From: CAYVQU01 sp964453155
GTDB taxonomy: Bacteria > Chloroflexota > Anaerolineae > Anaerolineales > UBA11858
NCBI GenBank assembly: GCA_964453155.1
Contig: CAYVQU010000078.1
Span: 1-23,190, forward strand
DNA: 23,190 nt
Direction of reading: 5' to 3'
Of the stretch, positions 21,727 through 23,190 are shown piece by piece. The position numbers and the translations under genes are program-made. Position 1 is the first letter of the stretch. Every line of letters begins with the position of its first letter. The notes beneath the pieces were generated by a model that was not told where the DNA came from, ran no database searches, and was given only the letters and a program-made list of their open reading frames with translations.

Positions 21727-22989
21727 ATGCCAAACCAACTTGAAGGTCGAGTTCAACAATTAGAATGCTTCTTCCAAGTTTCAGAACACTTTCGTAAAGC
21801 CGAAGATGTAGAAACAATTTTACATGCAACTACCAATTCCGCGGTGGAATTAACCGACAGTCAGGCCGGGTTCATTCTCTTGCCCAAAGGAGGACAGTTG
21901 GAGGTCGTCGCGACTTCAGCAGCCTGGCCCCTGAAAGGTGATGGACTATCCATCAACGACAGTTTCTCAGGGTGGGTATTTCGACATTCGCACTCCAAAA
22001 AGTGGACCAAAATCCAGAATGGTCATAAACATTTACGAACATCGGGCCAAACCTTGGGGTTTGAAACCCATAATGTTTTGGCCGTACCCCTGACGTTCAA
22101 GGGGGAAACACTAGGCGTTCTGGAGGTCATTAATAAATCCCGAGAAATCGATTTTACCGACGAAGATCAGTTTGTTTTAGAGTTTCTGGCCTTATTGGCG
22201 GCGATGGCAATCCGCAGTGAAAAACCTTCGCAAAATGCCCAACGGGTGGAAAACGAGCTCATCGAAATCGATCGCCTTAAGACAAATTTTATCGCAATTG
22301 CCTCCCATGAGTTCCGCACGCCATTGGGCCTGATCATGGGGCATGCGGCATACTTAAACGATATTATCGACGATACCGAGTATAAAGAACAAGTCAACGT
22401 TATCATCCAGAGTGCTGAACGGTTAAAAAAGGTCATCGAAGACCTGGGAAAACTGGAAAGCGTCCAAAGTGGGCAACTCCAACTCAAAACCCAGAATTTA
22501 GATCTACATGAACTTATTCAAGAAGTCATGACAATCTATGAGCCAACTGCCCTGACGAAACAACTCTCGCTAATGCTGGAATTCACAGATGATTCGATCA
22601 AAATTTTTGGGGAGCAGGAAAAAATAAAAACCGCCCTGGGACATATCATTGACAATGCGATTGCATTTACCAGCCCAGGAGGATTTATCCGGATTACGAC
22701 TGAACAAGTCCCAGGCTATGCCAAAGTAGCGGTTACAGACAACGGCATCGGGATTCCGGCCAAAGACCTAAAACATGTCTTTGAAAACTTTTTCCAGGTT
22801 GAAGATCATCTCACCCGCCATCATGGCGGCATGGGTTTGGGGTTGGCAGTCGCCAAAGCCATGATTACATCCCATGGGGGTTTAATTTGGGTGGAAAGTA
22901 GAGAAGGGCAAGGAAGTACGGTATCGTTTTTACTCCCACTCAAAGATGAAGAACCAATCCTTGTCAAAAGCGAGGAAGCCGCGATATAA
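21727..22989 (+). CDS. Soluble GAF-domain sensor histidine kinase
   Basis: A 420-residue two-component kinase without visible membrane spans, so it should sense a cytoplasmic signal. Residues about 25-162 form a GAF domain, then a helical linker, HisKA with SHEFRTPL (phospho-acceptor H194) and HATPase with N310 (HIIDNA), DNGIGI (338-343), FENFFQ and GMGLGL (368-373). ATG 21727 has GGAG at 21716-21719; ATG 21721 would leave no spacing. The frame is open from 21367, but that extension overlaps the divergent adh gene and the promoter, so it is not coding. No response regulator is adjacent. The GAF ligand is unknown. The stop codon overlaps the -10 of the downstream tRNA promoter. Confidence 0.92.
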   Translation: MPNQLEGRVQQLECFFQVSEHFRKAEDVETILHATTNSAVELTDSQAGFILLPKGGQLEVVATSAAWPLKGDGLSINDSFSGWVFRHSHSKKWTKIQNGHKHLRTSGQTLGFETHNVLAVPLTFKGETLGVLEVINKSREIDFTDEDQFVLEFLALLAAMAIRSEKPSQNAQRVENELIEIDRLKTNFIAIASHEFRTPLGLIMGHAAYLNDIIDDTEYKEQVNVIIQSAERLKKVIEDLGKLESVQSGQLQLKTQNLDLHELIQEVMTIYEPTALTKQLSLMLEFTDDSIKIFGEQEKIKTALGHIIDNAIAFTSPGGFIRITTEQVPGYAKVAVTDNGIGIPAKDLKHVFENFFQVEDHLTRHHGGMGLGLAVAKAMITSHGGLIWVESREGQGSTVSFLLPLKDEEPILVKSEEAAI

Positions 22990-22990
22990 T
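22961..22990 (+). promoter_or_regulatory. Promoter of tRNA-Pro
   Basis: TTGTCA (22961-22966) and TATAAT (22985-22990) with an 18-bp spacer lie 10 bp before the tRNA. The promoter is entirely within the 3' end of the histidine kinase gene, and its -10 includes the kinase TAA stop. Confidence 0.75.
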
Positions 22991-23000
22991 CTCGGCCGCA

Positions 23001-23074
23001 CGGGATGTGGCGCAGTCCGGAAGCGCGCGCCGTTCGGGTCGGCGAGGCCGTGGGTTCAAATCCCCCCATCCCGA
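23001..23074 (+). tRNA. tRNA-Pro, anticodon CGG
   Basis: The 74-nt cloverleaf has acceptor CGGGATG/CATCCCG, D stem GCGC/GCGC, anticodon stem CGCCG/CGGCG with loop TTCGGGT (anticodon 23035-23037), and T loop TTCAAAT. The T stem (GTGGG/CCCCC) has one T-C mismatch. The discriminator is A and CCA is not encoded. A strong terminator follows. Confidence 0.95.
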
Positions 23075-23075
23075 C

Positions 23076-23108
23076 AAAACCGCTAATCATAAAATTAGCG
23101 GTTTTTTT
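23076..23108 (+). terminator. Intrinsic terminator after tRNA-Pro
   Basis: AAAACCGCTAAT (23076-23087) and ATTAGCGGTTTT (23094-23105) pair perfectly with a 6-nt loop, followed by a seven-T run and further T. I see no supported feature in 23116-23190. Confidence 0.93.
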
Positions 23109-23190
23109 GTTTTTTATAGGAAAATTCTCCAAAACATGGGTGTATTTCAGTTTGGGGGAAAGGTGTGAGAAAATAAGGTGACCAAGAGAC

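Noticed and set aside
22821..23132. A 103-residue - strand reading frame containing GFEPTASPTRTARASGLRHIP
   Set aside because: It is the antisense of the tRNA-Pro gene and the kinase 3' end. This peptide type is a well-known spurious annotation over tRNA genes.

Overview
The window looks like chromosomal core DNA of a free-living bacterium, most likely a Chloroflexota member of the Anaerolineae type. That placement is an inference. It rests on the gene families present (an ABCG-type transporter carrying FHA domains, Rex, a YcaQ-like protein, atpAGDC followed by an MreB homologue), on A/T-rich TATAAT promoters in moderately GC-rich coding DNA, and on a tRNA gene without an encoded CCA. I see no rRNA, CRISPR array, transposase, integrase or phage gene.

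Layout. (1) 1-6592, mainly + strand: a YcaQ-family winged-helix DNA glycosylase-like gene; a 330-bp gene-free stretch holding two repeat elements and a promoter; a 1200-residue protein with four FHA domains, an ABC ATPase and an ABCG-type membrane domain; and a lipoprotein probably co-transcribed with it. (2) 6584-8533, - strand: obg then nadD, separated by a striking array of 9-bp units. (3) 8534-9536: rex on the + strand, with a clear Rex operator next to its own extended -10 promoter and two perfect leader inverted repeats. (4) 9537-16236, - strand: one probable operon of M42 aminopeptidase, atpA, atpG, atpD, atpC and an MreB homologue. Its predicted transcript begins with an 11-bp stem-loop and ends at an intrinsic terminator. 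(5) 16411-20573, - strand: yebC-ruvC, an MgtC/DUF4010 membrane protein, then ruvA-proC, punctuated by strong hairpin terminators. (6) 20651-21658, - strand: a zinc alcohol dehydrogenase, divergent from (7) a soluble GAF histidine kinase at 21727-22989, followed by tRNA-Pro(CGG) and its terminator.

The genes cover energy and redox (F1-ATPase, Rex, NadD, alcohol dehydrogenase), DNA repair and recombination (YcaQ-like, RuvA, RuvC), ribosome or translation function (Obg, YebC) and signalling (FHA transporter, GAF kinase).

The least ordinary features are these. Several intergenic regions carry short tandem units of period 7, 8 or 9, most often in two facing arms, and some run into neighbouring start or stop codons. 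The MreB homologue has lost residues that are catalytic in MreB. The FHA transporter and its lipoprotein share a proline-rich plus helical segment. AtpA has an insertion of about 50 residues. The F1 genes lack F0 and delta genes in this window.
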